Below are positions 1 to 8,258 of a stretch of 64,000 nucleotides of DNA, in pieces; the stretch's first letter is position 1, and each line of letters begins with the position of its first letter. Origin of the DNA: an archaeon (GTDB taxonomy: Archaea; Micrarchaeota; Micrarchaeia; Anstonellales; Bilamarchaeaceae); the NCBI GenBank assembly GCA_020053355.1, contig JAGVNI010000003.1, positions 1 to 64,000 on the forward strand, in the 5' to 3' direction. The translations under genes and the position numbers were made by a program. The notes beneath the pieces are model-generated. The model searched no databases, had not been told where the DNA came from, and saw only the letters and a program-made list of their open reading frames with translations.

Positions 1-139
1 ATCTGGGTGCGATGGATGCCCGGCCGTACTCGAGCGAGCCACCGCCTTCTTTGCTGAGATTGTACGCGTTTGGGATGCCTTCGTAGGATTGGATGGCTTC
101 CAGTATCCTTGCATCAACTTCAGAGTAGTCCATCCCCAT
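1..139 (-). CDS. partial unknown protein (N-terminus only)
   Basis: An open frame runs off the left edge and is too short for the ORF track. It reads MGMDYSEVDARILEAIQS at its start and has no stop codon in 46 codons. A TATA-like element (CTTTTATATTC on the minus strand, about 170-180) lies about 35 bases before the ATG, which fits archaeal transcription with a very short leader. The visible residues look like the start of a soluble helical protein; I do not recognise the family. The gene lies downstream of leuS on the same strand but has its own apparent promoter. Confidence 0.6.
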   Translation of the reverse strand, partial: MGMDYSEVDARILEAIQSYEGIPNAYNLSKEGGGSLEYGRASIAPR

Positions 140-187
140 CTAAATCGTTATAATCAATGTATGAAAAAGAATATAAAAGATTCTGTA

Positions 188-2929
188 TCACTCGATGACG
201 ATGGCCGGCTTGTCCGGAAGGGCGGATTTGGCCTTTTCGTGCTTCGGCTGCTCCTCCGGAAGGACTTCAACCGTGCACGAGTATTCCTTTGCAAGGAAAC
301 CGGCAGCATCATTCAGCGCATCCAGTTCGTCCTTCTGTGTAATCGGCGTTGGAAGCGAATGCACGTTCTTCATTATGCCCTTGGAGAGGGCCGAGACCGC
401 CTTCATGTCGAACTTTTTGGCTGCCGCCGCCTTCATGAACGTATCGATTTTAGGGTTCTCCTTCGCAAGGTTGTAGAGGTCCCGCTTCCAATCGGAAGCG
501 ACGTAAATCGTCACCTTCTGGGGCTGCTTGCCGATCAGGCCGGAAATCTTCTCTATATCGCCATGCACCTTCCGGATGAGTTCTTCCCCGCGCTCGATTG
601 AATCGTCAATCTTCGCATGGTCCGGCTTCGGGAACGGCGCGAATGACACGAACCCCTTGTTGCCAAGGAGCTCCCAGTATTCCTCGCAGTAGTGCGGCAT
701 GAATGGTGCAATCAGAACGACCCATTTCTCGAAGAAGTCCTTGAGGTTCGGTTCACTGGAACGTTTCAGGTACCATTGGAGGTCGCTTGTCACTTCGTAG
801 AATATCTCCAGGGCGAGGTCACGGATTGCCAGCTCTGAATAAAGCTTGTCCGCCCGCTCGATTTTCCTATTCAGGCGCGAGAGCAGCCAGCGCTCGATTC
901 TGCCATGCGGCTTTCCGCCCGCCTGCAACGAATCCTGCACCAGCTTGTCGATTAGCGCCATCCTCGAGCGGACGCCATCAGCAACACTCCGGTTGAAATC
1001 AGTATCGCTTGAGAGGTCTGCGCCACACACGACCGAGAAACGGATGACATCTGCCCCGTATTCCTTTATCGCTTTGCGCAGCGGCAGGATGTTGCCCATG
1101 CTCTTGCTCATCTTGCTCCCGTCCATCAGGACGAAACCGTTAGTCACAATCTGTTTCGGCCAGAGCTTCTTCTCCGGGAAAATGCCGACATGATTGAAGA
1201 TGTAGAGCGTCAAATGGTTCCGGATGAGATCGCCAGCGGAGTGCCGGGAGTCCACAGGATACCAGAAAAGGAAGCTTTCGCGGAGCTTGCCAACCCGGGC
1301 ATCCGTTACCTTAGGCCCTTTGCCCAGGAAAACCGCATCGAAGAATGCCTCGTCCAGTTCAGTTGCCGGGATTTCCTTGATTTGATGGGCGACCGTGTAA
1401 TATGCCATGTAGATTGTCGAGTCCGAAAGCGCCTCAATCATCTTGCTCTCGTCGAAAGGGAATTTCGTGCCGAGTCCTGCTGCCCTCGTGCTCGGCCTGG
1501 TCTTGAACCAGTCAATCGTGTAAAGGTATTCGCCACGCGTGTCGGCAGGAATGATTTTCATCCCTTCCAGGCATTCCTTGGCCTTCGCTTTCCATTCCGG
1601 GACGCCGTAATCGATGAACCACTGGTCTTTGAGGATGTTGACGACGACATGCGAGCCGCAGCGGCAGAAAATCGGGCCGTTTCCCAGCGTGACGATGTTG
1701 AACGCCTTTCCATGAGCCCGAAGGTCGTCTGCAATCTTCACCTTGGCATCGATGGCCTTCTGCCCGGCATACTTGCCAAGAACCATTACCCCCTCATGGG
1801 CTTCTTTTGTGTATATCTCTTCGGTCGCTTTCTCGGATGCCGGGTCGAGCTGGTCCTTCACGCCCATCTTCTCGACGATGTCTTTGGCCGGTGCCGCCCC
1901 GTATCCCTTCAGTGAAACCACTTGCGGCATCCTGATGCTGCCCATTCCCAAATCGCGAAGGGCAAGGTAATCAAGAGGGGCATGCGCCGGCACGCTCATG
2001 ACTATCCCGGTACCGATTTCTGCTGATACGAAACCCGCCCGATAGACCGGCACCGCCTCATTGGTCATGGGGTTGACGGCCTTCATCTTGAGTATGTCCT
2101 CGGCCTTGATTTCGCCGATTATTTCAAGGCCCAGCTGCAGATTGAGCACTTCGGCGGCCTTTTCAGAGATGATAATCACTTCGCCCTTGTGCTTTGCGCG
2201 CAGGTATTTGGCCTCCGGATTGACCCATATGTTGGTCACACCGTAGACCGTTTCCGGCCTGTATGTGGTCACGACGAGTGAAACAGGCTCCTCGGCGCCA
2301 GAAACCGCGAACTTGATGACCGTGACATCCTCCAGCTCCGGGTCCACGTCCCCGCGCGTGTCGTGCGCGCTGACGGCGTTCTTATCCGCAGGGCACCAGG
2401 CTATCGGGTATTCCCCCTTGATAAGGTAGCCAAGCTCTTTCAGCTTGCGGAACTGCCACTGGATGAAGCGGTTGAACCGCTCATCGTAGGAATAGAATTT
2501 CCTCCGCCAGTCGATGGAGTAGCCGATCTCCTTCATGCCCCGCTCGATTTCATCAGAGAAATACGAGACGAGAGCCCTGGGTTCGCTGAGCGTGGCGGCT
2601 TTTTCGGGCGGAATCCCGTAGATCCGCTCGAAAACTCCGAGAACATCAGGGTCTTTTCCAGCGATGCGCTTCGCCATGGCGAGAATCGGCGTGCCGGTGA
2701 CATGGAATGCCATGGGGAATAGGACGTGGTATCCCTTAAGGCGCAGGTAGCGTGAATAGATGTCGGCGGTCGTGTATGTCCTCCCGTGGCCGATGTGCTG
2801 GGGTGAGTTAGGGTATGGGAATGCAGCGGTGATATAGCGCTTCTCCTTGCCTGGCGCGGGGTCGCTTTCGAAGGCGCGGGCTTCGGCCCACCGCCTGGAC
2901 CATTTGGTTTCAATAGCAGTAGCGTCCAT
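188..2929 (-). CDS. leuS: leucyl-tRNA synthetase
   Basis: Class I synthetase that charges tRNA-Leu with leucine in the cytoplasm. The 913-residue protein has the HIGH signature as PQHIGHGRT near residue 42 and the KMSKS loop as GSKMSKSMGN near residue 635. Between them lies the large CP1 editing insertion (for example TYRPETVYGVTN near residue 222). N-terminal organisation and length match archaeal/eukaryotic-type LeuRS, slightly shorter than the usual 930-970. The ATG at 2929 has a TATA-like AATTTAAACG about 25-30 bases upstream, so the message is probably leaderless. No truncation or missing motif is seen. Confidence 0.97.
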   Translation of the reverse strand: MDATAIETKWSRRWAEARAFESDPAPGKEKRYITAAFPYPNSPQHIGHGRTYTTADIYSRYLRLKGYHVLFPMAFHVTGTPILAMAKRIAGKDPDVLGVFERIYGIPPEKAATLSEPRALVSYFSDEIERGMKEIGYSIDWRRKFYSYDERFNRFIQWQFRKLKELGYLIKGEYPIAWCPADKNAVSAHDTRGDVDPELEDVTVIKFAVSGAEEPVSLVVTTYRPETVYGVTNIWVNPEAKYLRAKHKGEVIIISEKAAEVLNLQLGLEIIGEIKAEDILKMKAVNPMTNEAVPVYRAGFVSAEIGTGIVMSVPAHAPLDYLALRDLGMGSIRMPQVVSLKGYGAAPAKDIVEKMGVKDQLDPASEKATEEIYTKEAHEGVMVLGKYAGQKAIDAKVKIADDLRAHGKAFNIVTLGNGPIFCRCGSHVVVNILKDQWFIDYGVPEWKAKAKECLEGMKIIPADTRGEYLYTIDWFKTRPSTRAAGLGTKFPFDESKMIEALSDSTIYMAYYTVAHQIKEIPATELDEAFFDAVFLGKGPKVTDARVGKLRESFLFWYPVDSRHSAGDLIRNHLTLYIFNHVGIFPEKKLWPKQIVTNGFVLMDGSKMSKSMGNILPLRKAIKEYGADVIRFSVVCGADLSSDTDFNRSVADGVRSRMALIDKLVQDSLQAGGKPHGRIERWLLSRLNRKIERADKLYSELAIRDLALEIFYEVTSDLQWYLKRSSEPNLKDFFEKWVVLIAPFMPHYCEEYWELLGNKGFVSFAPFPKPDHAKIDDSIERGEELIRKVHGDIEKISGLIGKQPQKVTIYVASDWKRDLYNLAKENPKIDTFMKAAAAKKFDMKAVSALSKGIMKNVHSLPTPITQKDELDALNDAAGFLAKEYSCTVEVLPEEQPKHEKAKSALPDKPAIVIE

Positions 2930-2950
2930 ACGGGCATATTCACCGGGAAA

Positions 2951-2961
2951 CGTTTAAATTT
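2951..2961 (-). promoter_or_regulatory. TATA box of leuS
   Basis: AATTTAAACG on the minus strand lies about 27 bases before the leuS ATG, the usual spacing for a leaderless archaeal transcript. Confidence 0.55.
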
Positions 2962-3893
2962 CAGTGTTTCCGGCGCGCGGGGGGTTCCCTGAATGTGGGG
3001 CGTTCCGATGAGGCTGGTGGCGCAACGCTTGTATGCACTGCCCCGGCGCTTACCCCCAGGCGCATCATCAATTCAGCAGTCATCACCGGGTCAGGGCGTT
3101 CAGCTGCTTCAGGCTCGGGGGTGGGGGGCATCGAATCGTGCAGGCATCCCATGGCCTTGCCCCGAATGGATACTGGGAGGCGGCCATCTTCGGATATGTC
3201 GGTCAGTATCGCGAAATCCTTGGCGGCATAAGCCAATTCGATGGACGTCATGGCCGCGGCTTGCACCTGGTCCTCGAGGGCTATCCGGATGTCCACAGGC
3301 AGGCTTTTTTGGCCCTCCATTGCGAGAAGAATGGGGTAGTTGCCCTGTTCCACGGCCAGCTTGATTAGCAGGAGGCCAGCGGGCTTCTTAACTTCGTAGA
3401 TTACATCGGGCGATGTCGCGAGATTGAACAGCGTGGAGAATTTCAGCTCTTTTTCCGCCTGTTTCATGATGGCCTCGCCAGCCGCCGAACATGCTTTGTC
3501 ATGGTATCGCTTGTCGGTAAGGATATCCCAAAGCGCCTTTTCATCGTATGGCTCGGAATAGCGCATGACCAGCGCGGCGCCTGCATGAAGCGCGATTACA
3601 AGGGGGACATCCTGCCGCACTGCGACATCCTGAAGCGGGGTCAGCGTACCGGAGTTCTTGCATGCAGTCATCGCTGCTGCGAGGATATTATTCCGCGCTT
3701 CTTCGGCAAGGAACGGCGGCGTGCCTTCATCCTTGCACAGGTCAATCAGCACGGAGTAGCGGCCATACCTGGTCAGGCTTTCGATGACCTTGGCGCCGGC
3801 ATCCCGGCAGGACGTCTCGTCTTTGCCATATTTGGCCTGCAGGATGAAAGGGGTGACGTTCGGCAGTTCCCCTCCAGGTGAATCTTCAACCAT
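2961..3893 (-). CDS. unknown helical-repeat protein
   Basis: A 310-residue protein that I do not recognise. Residues about 20-250 form successive blocks of roughly 40 residues rich in Ala and Leu with the rhythm of paired helices (for example LLIKLAVEQGNYPILLAMEG), resembling HEAT-like or other alpha-solenoid repeats. The C-terminus is Pro/Ala-rich and ends with a basic PPARRKH tail. No signal peptide or membrane segment is seen. A TATA-like TTTATAAGC about 30 bases before the ATG suggests its own leaderless promoter. A scaffolding role is only a guess from the fold type. Confidence 0.75.
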   Translation of the reverse strand: MVEDSPGGELPNVTPFILQAKYGKDETSCRDAGAKVIESLTRYGRYSVLIDLCKDEGTPPFLAEEARNNILAAAMTACKNSGTLTPLQDVAVRQDVPLVIALHAGAALVMRYSEPYDEKALWDILTDKRYHDKACSAAGEAIMKQAEKELKFSTLFNLATSPDVIYEVKKPAGLLLIKLAVEQGNYPILLAMEGQKSLPVDIRIALEDQVQAAAMTSIELAYAAKDFAILTDISEDGRLPVSIRGKAMGCLHDSMPPTPEPEAAERPDPVMTAELMMRLGVSAGAVHTSVAPPASSERPTFREPPARRKH

Positions 3894-4090
3894 GGAGGGA
3901 TATTGTCGTGGAATGCTTATAAATGTTATTAAAAATAAAAGAAAATGCTTGGAGAGCGGGGTGTAGAGGGGTTGTAGGGGCGGTTTCAGGCGATAATGTT
4001 TTAGAAAGTGGCAAAAAGAGAGCCTATTTAAACCCTTTCAGGCACATCTAGCATACAAGGACCGACTGGTCCTGCGAAAGCCTTAATGAG

Positions 4091-4100
4091 CATTTATAAG
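4091..4100 (+). promoter_or_regulatory. TATA box of the CBS-domain gene
   Basis: CATTTATAAG lies about 22-27 bases before the ATG at 4118, consistent with a leaderless transcript. A second TATA-like site (TATTTAAACC) lies near 4024. The 224-base gap 3894-4117 holds these sites and the divergent promoter of the upstream gene; I see nothing else in it. Confidence 0.55.
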
Positions 4101-4117
4101 GTTTTCCGCGCAATTGA

Positions 4118-4555
4118 ATGTTCATGGGATCAGAATTGAGAGTGGGAGACATCATGACCAAGAAGGTCATCGTCGTACCATTCGGCAAGACCATCCTGGA
4201 CGTCGCTAAATTGATGAAGAAGAGCGCCATAGGCTCAGTCATTGTCGTTGAGGACAAAGAGGGCAAGCACGCCAAAGGGATAATCACGGAACGCGACATA
4301 GTCTACAAGATACTGGCCAAGGGAAGCGACCCCTACAAAATCAACGCGGAGGAAATCATGTCCAAGCCGCTTAGGGTGGTTAAGCCAGACACAACCATAG
4401 AGGATGCAGCTAAGGCGATGAGGGAGAACAGGATAAAGAGGCTCCCGGTCGTCAATGACGATAACGAACTCATAGGAATACTGAGCGAAGGGGATATCAT
4501 GAAGATATTCCCAGTAGTCGTAGACCTCATAGAAGAGAGGGCTGCAATCTCATAA
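4118..4555 (+). CDS. tandem CBS-domain protein
   Basis: A 145-residue protein consisting of two CBS domains and little else. The first runs from about residue 7 (VGDIMTKKVIVVPFGKTI) to 70, the second from about 78 (AEEIMSKPLRVVKPDTTIED) to 138. CBS pairs (Bateman modules) commonly bind adenosyl nucleotides and regulate partner enzymes or transporters. No fused effector domain is present, so the partner is unknown. TATA placement favours ATG 4118; ATG 4124 is the alternative. It lies upstream of the candidate RNA at 4556 and the TOPRIM-dnaG pair on the same strand. Confidence 0.9.
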   Translation: MFMGSELRVGDIMTKKVIVVPFGKTILDVAKLMKKSAIGSVIVVEDKEGKHAKGIITERDIVYKILAKGSDPYKINAEEIMSKPLRVVKPDTTIEDAAKAMRENRIKRLPVVNDDNELIGILSEGDIMKIFPVVVDLIEERAAIS

Positions 4556-4661
4556 TCACACTGTGCATGGATGGCCACCTGAGCCATTAGAGTAATGATG
4601 GAACGGCTTCCCCGAAAGGGGGGGCAGGCCTCGAAAGGGGCGGTCAACAGTGCACAGGTGA
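4556..4661 (+). ncRNA. candidate structured RNA of unknown class
   Basis: This gap between two genes can fold into a closed multi-branch structure. The ends TCACACTGTGCA (4556-4567) and TGCACAGGTGA (4651-4661) pair over 11 bp with one bulged base. Inside are three hairpins: CATTA-GAG-TAATG (4585-4597), an 8-bp stem GCTTCCCC/GGGGGGGC closed by a GAAA tetraloop (4606-4625), and GCCTC/GGGGC, also closed by GAAA (4628-4641). Two GNRA tetraloops within one closed domain are unlikely in random sequence. I cannot match it to SRP, RNase P, 5S or a known riboswitch. It may be a stand-alone RNA or part of the leader of the TOPRIM-dnaG operon. Confidence 0.5.
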
Positions 4662-4726
4662 TAGTTGTGACTCATTCTGAAAGCCCAGTTTTCAGGTGCT
4701 TTTTAAAAAAAGCGCAGGAGGAAAGC

Positions 4727-5119
4727 GTGGAAACTAGGGAAAGGCTCAAGAAGCTCGATAAAATCCTGGACAAGCTCAGGGACAGCTGGGTCCTGGCCGA
4801 GGGCCAGAGGGACAGGAGCGCGCTAAAAGGCCTCGGAATCGGGAATGTTTTGACGATTTCCGGGAACCTTCGGGCGAGCTGCGGGATATTGGGCGCCAAA
4901 AATGTGGATAAGGCATATGTGCTAAGCGACCTTGACCGCAGGGGGGATGAACTGGCCAAGAGGGCCGGGGACGAGCTCGGTTCGCACTCGATTAGGGCGG
5001 ACATCGAGACGCGGCGGATGCTTGCGCACCTGCTCCGGATAAGGTATTTCGAAGACGCGAAAAAAGCGTATGACAAACTGAAAGAGGAAATGATTAACGA
5101 AGGTGAACATGATGGCTAA
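4727..5119 (+). CDS. small TOPRIM-domain protein (UPF0292-like)
   Basis: The ORF track starts this at 4595, but the GTG at 4727 is preceded by a clear Shine-Dalgarno GGAGG five bases upstream, and the extra N-terminal residues overlap the candidate RNA. The corrected protein is 130 residues: a helical start (ETRERLKKLDKILDKLRD), then a TOPRIM-like core with an Glu in WVLAEGQRDRSALKGLG and the acidic VLSDLDRRGDE pair. It resembles the small stand-alone archaeal TOPRIM proteins. The 3' end overlaps the start of dnaG by about 8 bases, so the two are probably translationally coupled and may act together in nucleic-acid metabolism. Confidence 0.8.
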   Translation: METRERLKKLDKILDKLRDSWVLAEGQRDRSALKGLGIGNVLTISGNLRASCGILGAKNVDKAYVLSDLDRRGDELAKRAGDELGSHSIRADIETRRMLAHLLRIRYFEDAKKAYDKLKEEMINEGEHDG

Positions 5120-6557
5120 GACATACATCGATACAGTGAAATATTTGATATACACGAATGTGGAAATCGGCGGCCTGGTCGAGAAGCCCGACGTAGTCGG
5201 CGCGATATTCGGCCAGACCGAAGGCCTCCTCGGGGATGAACTGGACCTGCGCGACCTGCAGAAGAACGGCAGGATAGGCAGGATTGAAGTTGACCTCGCC
5301 GGGAGGGACGGGAAGACGACCGGCGTGATAAAGATACCGAGCTCCCTGGACATGGTCGAGACCTGCATCATCGCAGCCGCTCTGGAGACTGTGGACCGGG
5401 TCGGACCTTGCGAGGCAAGGCTCAAGATAACAAAGGTCGAGGATACGAGGAACCAGAAGAGGAAACAGCTAGTCGACCGGGCGAAACTTCTCCTCAAGAA
5501 CCTGCTGAATACTGAAATCCCTGAAAGCAAGGAGATTTCTCAGCTCGTGCGGGACGAAGTCAAGACCGCCGAAATCGTGGAATACGGGCAGGATAGGCTC
5601 CCGGCAGGCCCGACCATCGACAGGAGCAACGAGGTTGTTTTCGTCGAAGGCAGGGCTGATGTCGTCAACCTGCTGAAAAACGACGTTACCAACGTGATTG
5701 CGATTGGCGGCGCGAAGGTGACGAGGACGATTGTCGAGCTGTCGAAAAGGAAGGAGGTCACTCTCTTCCTTGACGGCGACAGGGGCGGGGACATCATCCT
5801 GAACGAACTCGCGCAGGGCGGCGTGGACATCGATTTCGTCTCCAGGGCGCCAGCCGGCCTTGAAGTCGAGGAATTGACGCGCAAGGAGCTGATAAAGTAT
5901 CTCCGGAACAGGACGCCTTACGAGCAGGGCGCGAAGGGCAACAAAGGCCCCGAGAGGCGCACTGTCGAGATTCCAAGGTTCAGGCAGCCGGATGTCCGGG
6001 AAGAGGAGAAACCTGAGCCTGCGCGCGTTGAGATGAGGCCGGAACTCCGGCCTATCGAGGCAAGGCCCGAGCCAAGGCAGTTCGAAAGCAGGCCCGAACC
6101 CGCTGCATTTGAACGCAGGCCTGAGCAAAGGCCGGAACCAAGAGCCGAGCCAAGGCAGGAACCGAGACAGCAATCCCGGGGAAGGCGCAGGGAAGTCCCG
6201 GAGGATGTCCCGAGGCTTGAAGTGCCTGACACGTCAGAATCCGGAACCGCAGCCCCAACTGATTCGCCGTCCCTTAGCAAGGATGACCTGATGAAGGAGC
6301 TCGAAGCGCTCGGCAACACCCTGAAGGCGAGGTTCTACAACGCGAACCTCCAGCATGTGTCCGAAGTGCCGGTCCGGGATGTCATAAAATCCCTGAGCGA
6401 GTCCCGGGACGTCCATGCGATTGTCTTCGACGGCATCATCACGCAGAGGCTTGCCGACCTTGCATCCAAGCAGGGCGTGAAGCTCCTTATCGGCCTGAAG
6501 ATAGGCAACGTGAACAAGGTGCCTGAGAACATCGAGATAATCACGAAGAACAAGTGA
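5112..6557 (+). CDS. dnaG: archaeal DnaG-like primase
   Basis: Archaeal DnaG, a TOPRIM-containing protein found with the exosome and with primase activity in some archaea. The N-terminus MAKTYIDTVKYLIYTNVEIG is highly diagnostic. The TOPRIM core lies at about 165-250 (VVFVEGRADVVNLLKN, then LFLDGDRGGD with the DxD pair). Residues about 295-365 are an unusual Glu/Pro/Arg-rich repeat linker (repeats of RPEPRxx). A conserved C-terminal domain follows (ALGNTLKARFYNANL to the end). ATG 5112 has GGTG 7 bases upstream; ATG 5109 and GTG 5103 are possible. A long T-run follows the stop codon. Confidence 0.95.
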   Translation: MAKTYIDTVKYLIYTNVEIGGLVEKPDVVGAIFGQTEGLLGDELDLRDLQKNGRIGRIEVDLAGRDGKTTGVIKIPSSLDMVETCIIAAALETVDRVGPCEARLKITKVEDTRNQKRKQLVDRAKLLLKNLLNTEIPESKEISQLVRDEVKTAEIVEYGQDRLPAGPTIDRSNEVVFVEGRADVVNLLKNDVTNVIAIGGAKVTRTIVELSKRKEVTLFLDGDRGGDIILNELAQGGVDIDFVSRAPAGLEVEELTRKELIKYLRNRTPYEQGAKGNKGPERRTVEIPRFRQPDVREEEKPEPARVEMRPELRPIEARPEPRQFESRPEPAAFERRPEQRPEPRAEPRQEPRQQSRGRRREVPEDVPRLEVPDTSESGTAAPTDSPSLSKDDLMKELEALGNTLKARFYNANLQHVSEVPVRDVIKSLSESRDVHAIVFDGIITQRLADLASKQGVKLLIGLKIGNVNKVPENIEIITKNK

Positions 6558-6582
6558 TTTTTTTTTATTTTTTTCTCATTTA
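6557..6582 (+). terminator. T-rich terminator after dnaG
   Basis: A run of 9 T, an A, then 7 T directly follows the dnaG TGA. Oligo-T tracts are the typical intrinsic terminators of archaea. Confidence 0.6.
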
Positions 6583-6603
6583 TTATTATCAACATAAGGG
6601 GGA

Positions 6604-7017
6604 TTGCCTACGGGATTGGACTGGTCGAAAATCTTCAGGAATTTAGCGTGGACAATGGTCATGCTCCCCGTAACGATCCTCATCCTCGTCCATCCGCTCA
6701 TCGTATTCGTAATCGCATACTACGCCGGGATTAAATTACACCCCGTTTATGCGATGATGGTTGGCGTGTTGATGGAACTGGCGGTTGCGGCGCTGTTCCT
6801 GGTTTTTCTCAAAGAAAAAGCCGGAATACCGAACCGCCTCCTCCGACAAACAGTCAAAAGCGCCATAAATGTAGTGTCCTTGTGGTTCACGAGCACAGCC
6901 GACTATGCCAGCGCCGACAGGGAGGAGCTCACGATGGAACTTGCAAGCATCGCGGTTGTTTCTTCCCTGATATGGGGTGCAGTGACAGCCCTGGCTATAT
7001 ATGCATTAAGCGGATAG
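6604..7017 (+). CDS. small integral membrane protein, unknown
   Basis: A 137-residue protein with about four hydrophobic segments: MVMLPVTILILVHPLIVFVI (about 18-38), a second from 45-65 (VYAMMVGVLMELAVAALFLV), and one near the C-terminus (VVSSLIWGAVTALAIYAL). A polar loop with a Lys/Arg patch lies between. The start is uncertain: TTG 6604 and TTG 6616 follow an AAGGGGG Shine-Dalgarno-like run at 6596. I do not recognise the family. It converges with the next gene, which is on the other strand. Confidence 0.7.
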   Translation: MPTGLDWSKIFRNLAWTMVMLPVTILILVHPLIVFVIAYYAGIKLHPVYAMMVGVLMELAVAALFLVFLKEKAGIPNRLLRQTVKSAINVVSLWFTSTADYASADREELTMELASIAVVSSLIWGAVTALAIYALSG

Positions 7018-7038
7018 ACAGAAACAGGGGTCCTGGTT

Positions 7039-7605
7039 TTACGTATCCAATTCTATGCCGTGCGAGAGGTACCAGTCCCGGGCGGCTATCAGGTTCGATT
7101 GGCCAGGGCAGGCAGAGGGGCTTCCGTAGCCGGCGATATGCACGTCATATCCGGAACGTTTGAACAGCCCGAACTGCATGAAGTCCGGCACCCGGCCGTA
7201 ATCGCCGCTCTGGCCGAACACGAGAATACGATGCAGGTCGTAATCGGCAACCATATATCCGCCACCCAGCACGACGCGGCCGAATTCCCTTTGTATGTGC
7301 AATAGCTTCTTGAGAATCTGGCATATCTGCCTATGGTTGAGCGCCTCGATGCCTGCGAGCGACGGGTCGCTAATCCACAGCATCGCATAGGCCTTGACCT
7401 CGCCCTTTGTCGCCTTGACCTCGAATGTCCCGGCTTCCCGCCCGTGGAACAGTCCGGTGTTGCCATCAAGGAGGGGCTGGCCGAATTTCAAGCTGTAAAT
7501 GAGCGGGGGGCGGTATTTGAGATAGGGCGGAACGAAAAGGTCTTCACGCTCGACGATTTGGATTTCCTTCCGGGCATCCGGATGCTTCCTGAACCCCAAC
7601 TGCAC
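7039..7605 (-). CDS. Janus/PHPT1-like putative phosphohistidine phosphatase
   Basis: The ORF track starts at 7662, but a strong TATA (CTTTTATATATCC, 7641-7654) lies inside that frame. The GTG at 7605, after a TTAGGGGC run, is the better start and gives 188 residues. The C-terminal 100 residues carry the layout of the 14-kDa phosphohistidine phosphatase (PHPT1/Janus/Ocnus): a His (NHRQI, about residue 91), then 21 residues to VLGGG, then ILVFGQSGDYG, which corresponds to IHVYGYSMAYG in the human protein, with the phosphate-binding Ser and the YG kept. The first 70 residues are extra. The assignment rests on remembered motif spacing only. Substrate unknown. Confidence 0.6.
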   Translation of the reverse strand: MQLGFRKHPDARKEIQIVEREDLFVPPYLKYRPPLIYSLKFGQPLLDGNTGLFHGREAGTFEVKATKGEVKAYAMLWISDPSLAGIEALNHRQICQILKKLLHIQREFGRVVLGGGYMVADYDLHRILVFGQSGDYGRVPDFMQFGLFKRSGYDVHIAGYGSPSACPGQSNLIAARDWYLSHGIELDT

Positions 7606-7640
7606 GCCCCTAACACCCCTAATTACAACACTAGTTGTGA

Positions 7641-7654
7641 AGGATATATAAAAG
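7641..7654 (-). promoter_or_regulatory. TATA box of the PHPT1-like gene
   Basis: CTTTTATATATCC on the minus strand, about 40 bases before GTG 7605, predicts a leader of about 15-20 bases that contains GGGGTG and AGGGGC. It lies inside the longer ORF of the track, arguing against the 7662 start. Confidence 0.6.
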
Positions 7655-7697
7655 AATGTCACAAAAGTGTGGCCAAGCAGGGCCGCAGCGATGCGAA

Positions 7698-8180
7698 TCA
7701 GCGGTACATGCTGAGATCTATGGCTGCGAGGCTGGTGCCGCCCGTGCTGTTGACGATTGTGGCAAGCCTCCGTATCTTGACGACGTTCGCGGTTCCGGCG
7801 GGAACCGCTCCGCCGATAGTCGTAATCGAGCCGTCGGCGAGATTTGTGATGAGGATAGATGCCCCGTAAGCGGTGCTCAGCTTCTGCCTCAGCCAGGACT
7901 GGCTCTGCGCCCCTGCGCAGTCGACAATCGACTGGTTGACACGCCGGTCATCCCAGGCTCTTGCGAACCCAAGGCGGTCCATCGAGTCGCACGACGCCGC
8001 CGAGGGTGATGAGGGCGTGAAAAGCAGGTTGGATACCCGGATGGCATCCTTGGAGAGCGGGTCGTTCTGGTAATCAAGGAACGAGCGCACACTGTGCCAG
8101 TATGAAAGCAGCGCCACCAGGGCGAGCACGAATATAACCGAGGCGATTATCGCGTCGAAGCTGAAATATTGTCCTTTCAT
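7698..8180 (-). CDS. pilin-like membrane-anchored protein
   Basis: The last gene of a five-gene operon of pilin-like proteins. The true start is ATG 8180, preceded by GGAGAGG, giving 160 residues. The N-terminus MKGQYFSFDAIIASVIFVLA is a short basic leader followed by one hydrophobic helix (about 9-30), as in type IV pilin-like and archaellin-like proteins, though the QxSxE processing motif is not obvious. The rest is a predicted extracytoplasmic domain rich in Ser, Thr and Ala with two or three Cys. It is probably a minor pilin or pseudopilin; no specific role can be assigned. Confidence 0.7.
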   Translation of the reverse strand: MKGQYFSFDAIIASVIFVLALVALLSYWHSVRSFLDYQNDPLSKDAIRVSNLLFTPSSPSAASCDSMDRLGFARAWDDRRVNQSIVDCAGAQSQSWLRQKLSTAYGASILITNLADGSITTIGGAVPAGTANVVKIRRLATIVNSTGGTSLAAIDLSMYR

Positions 8181-8258
8181 ATCAAAACCCTCTCCATGTA
8201 TTCTTAGTGGGGTTTTGCATCCCCATCTTGGACCGTGCTGCAAACATATCTTCACCCT

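Noticed and set aside
4556-4661. Fluoride riboswitch, SRP RNA, RNase P RNA or C/D box RNA as identity of the candidate RNA
   Set aside because: ATGATGG and CTGA occur, but the spacing does not fit C/D boxes; the conserved cores of the other classes are absent.
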